Assembly (NCBI GenBank): GCA_028292565.1
Contig: JAQGMD010000251.1
Span: 1 to 6,357 of the forward strand
Direction of reading: 5' to 3'
DNA: 6,357 nucleotides
From: Burkholderia sp.
Lineage (GTDB): Bacteria; Pseudomonadota; Gammaproteobacteria; Burkholderiales; Burkholderiaceae
The position numbers were made by a program, and so were the translations under genes. Positions 5,859-6,357 of the stretch are shown in pieces (positions within the stretch are counted from its first letter, which is position 1; each line of letters opens with the position of its first letter). The notes under the pieces were generated by a model. The model had not been told where the DNA came from, did no database searches, and worked only from the letters and a program-made list of their open reading frames with translations.

Positions 5859-6357
5859 AAAAATCTGGTGGCGCAAGAACGGGTGAGCAACGGCAGGCAG
5901 CCCTTGACGAGCTTTTGCATCGTGGACGCACAAAGTGTCAAGAACACCGATACGGCCAAACACAAGGGCTATGACGCGGGCAAGAAAGTCAGCGGCATCA
6001 AGCGCCACATTGCCGTGGACTCGCAGGGACTCCCGCATGCGATCGAAGTCACGACCGCGGACGTGAACGACAGAAAGGGCGCATTGCTGATGTTTGCGCT
6101 GCATGACGATACCTTATCCGCTGTCACCCAGGTGTTAGTCGACGGCGGCTATACCGGAGAGCAGTTCGAGCACCGGACATGGCAGATTCCAGGCGCCAAG
6201 GTGCAAGTAGCCAAGCGCAACGAGTTGCACAAGTTTGTCGTCATCCCCAAGCGTTGGGTGGTCGAGCGATCATTTGCCTGGCTAGAGAAATGTCGACGGC
6301 TATGGAAGAAGAAAGAAGGTGGCGTCAGAACTGCCTCAAGCGGTCATTCGAACGCGA
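5859..6357 (+). pseudogene. 5'-truncated IS5-family DDE transposase, running off the window
   Basis: The plus-strand frame from 5859 has no stop up to the window end and encodes about 166 residues of an IS5-family transposase catalytic domain. Key stretches are SFCIVDAQSVKNTD (first catalytic Asp at 5925-5927), GYDAGKKVSGIKRHIAVD, LVDGGYTGEQFE (second Asp at 6141-6143) and VVERSFAWLEKCRRLWK (Glu at 6264-6266), so all three catalytic residues remain. The N-terminal third is missing: a TAA at 5856-5858 closes the frame and nothing transposase-like was seen before it. After CRRLWK the usual C-terminal sequence (of the NCERKLNTSL type) is poorly matched, so the 3' end may also be degraded. It is transcribed toward the window edge, away from the operon. 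Terminal inverted repeats were not identified. Confidence 0.82.

Noticed and set aside
5754..6104. Minus-strand open frame antisense to the transposase
   Set aside because: Most of it is the mirror of the transposase catalytic domain. Only its last part (5778-5810) is of interest, as a piece of the frameshifted upstream gene, and that is annotated separately.
81..6348. The 10-mer AGCGGTCATT present near both window ends (81-90 and 6339-6348) in the same orientation
   Set aside because: Shared 10-mers are expected by chance in a window of this size, and the flanking bases do not match, so it does not support a flanking direct repeat.

Overview
The window is a compact, leftward-transcribed (minus-strand) catabolic operon in high-GC DNA. 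It is flanked on the right by a decayed insertion-sequence transposase and on the left by about 170 nt without a supportable gene. Base composition, codon use, the enzyme families and the IS5-type transposase fit a Proteobacterium, most likely beta- or gammaproteobacterial. That placement is inferred from style, since no marker gene is present.

Reading in the direction of transcription (right to left): a frameshifted 3' remnant of an unidentified gene (5671-5810, possibly AtuA/DUF1446-like); a small protein resembling the AtuA-like ferredoxin-fold domain (5314-5667); an AMP-forming acyl-CoA ligase (3604-5268); an APH/choline-kinase-fold phosphotransferase (2574 to about 3599); a small DUF6285-like protein (2194-2574); a short-chain dehydrogenase/reductase (1393-2154); and an acyl-CoA dehydrogenase of the ACAD10/ACAD11 type (174-1382). 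Gaps between genes are about 45 nt or less, two junctions are very tight (a 1-nt TGATG overlap and a 10-nt gap), and most genes have a clear AGGA Shine-Dalgarno sequence about 8 nt before the start, so one polycistronic unit is likely.

The set ligase + kinase + small partner + SDR + ACAD matches the logic of the lvaABCDE genes for levulinate use in Pseudomonas putida and of human ACAD10/ACAD11, where the kinase and dehydrogenase domains are fused. By analogy, an oxo- or hydroxy-acid is activated to its CoA thioester, the SDR interconverts keto and hydroxy forms, the kinase phosphorylates the 4-hydroxy group, and the ACAD-like enzyme removes phosphate and yields a 3-hydroxyacyl-CoA for beta-oxidation. 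Gene order differs from the P. putida operon, and the AtuA-like gene hints at a different, perhaps branched or isoprenoid-derived, substrate. The substrate cannot be read from the sequence.

The right end (5859-6357) is an IS5-family DDE transposase on the plus strand, lacking its N-terminal part and running off the window. It sits directly upstream of the operon remnant, so the original 5' end of the operon, with its promoter and upstream gene(s), appears lost or rearranged.
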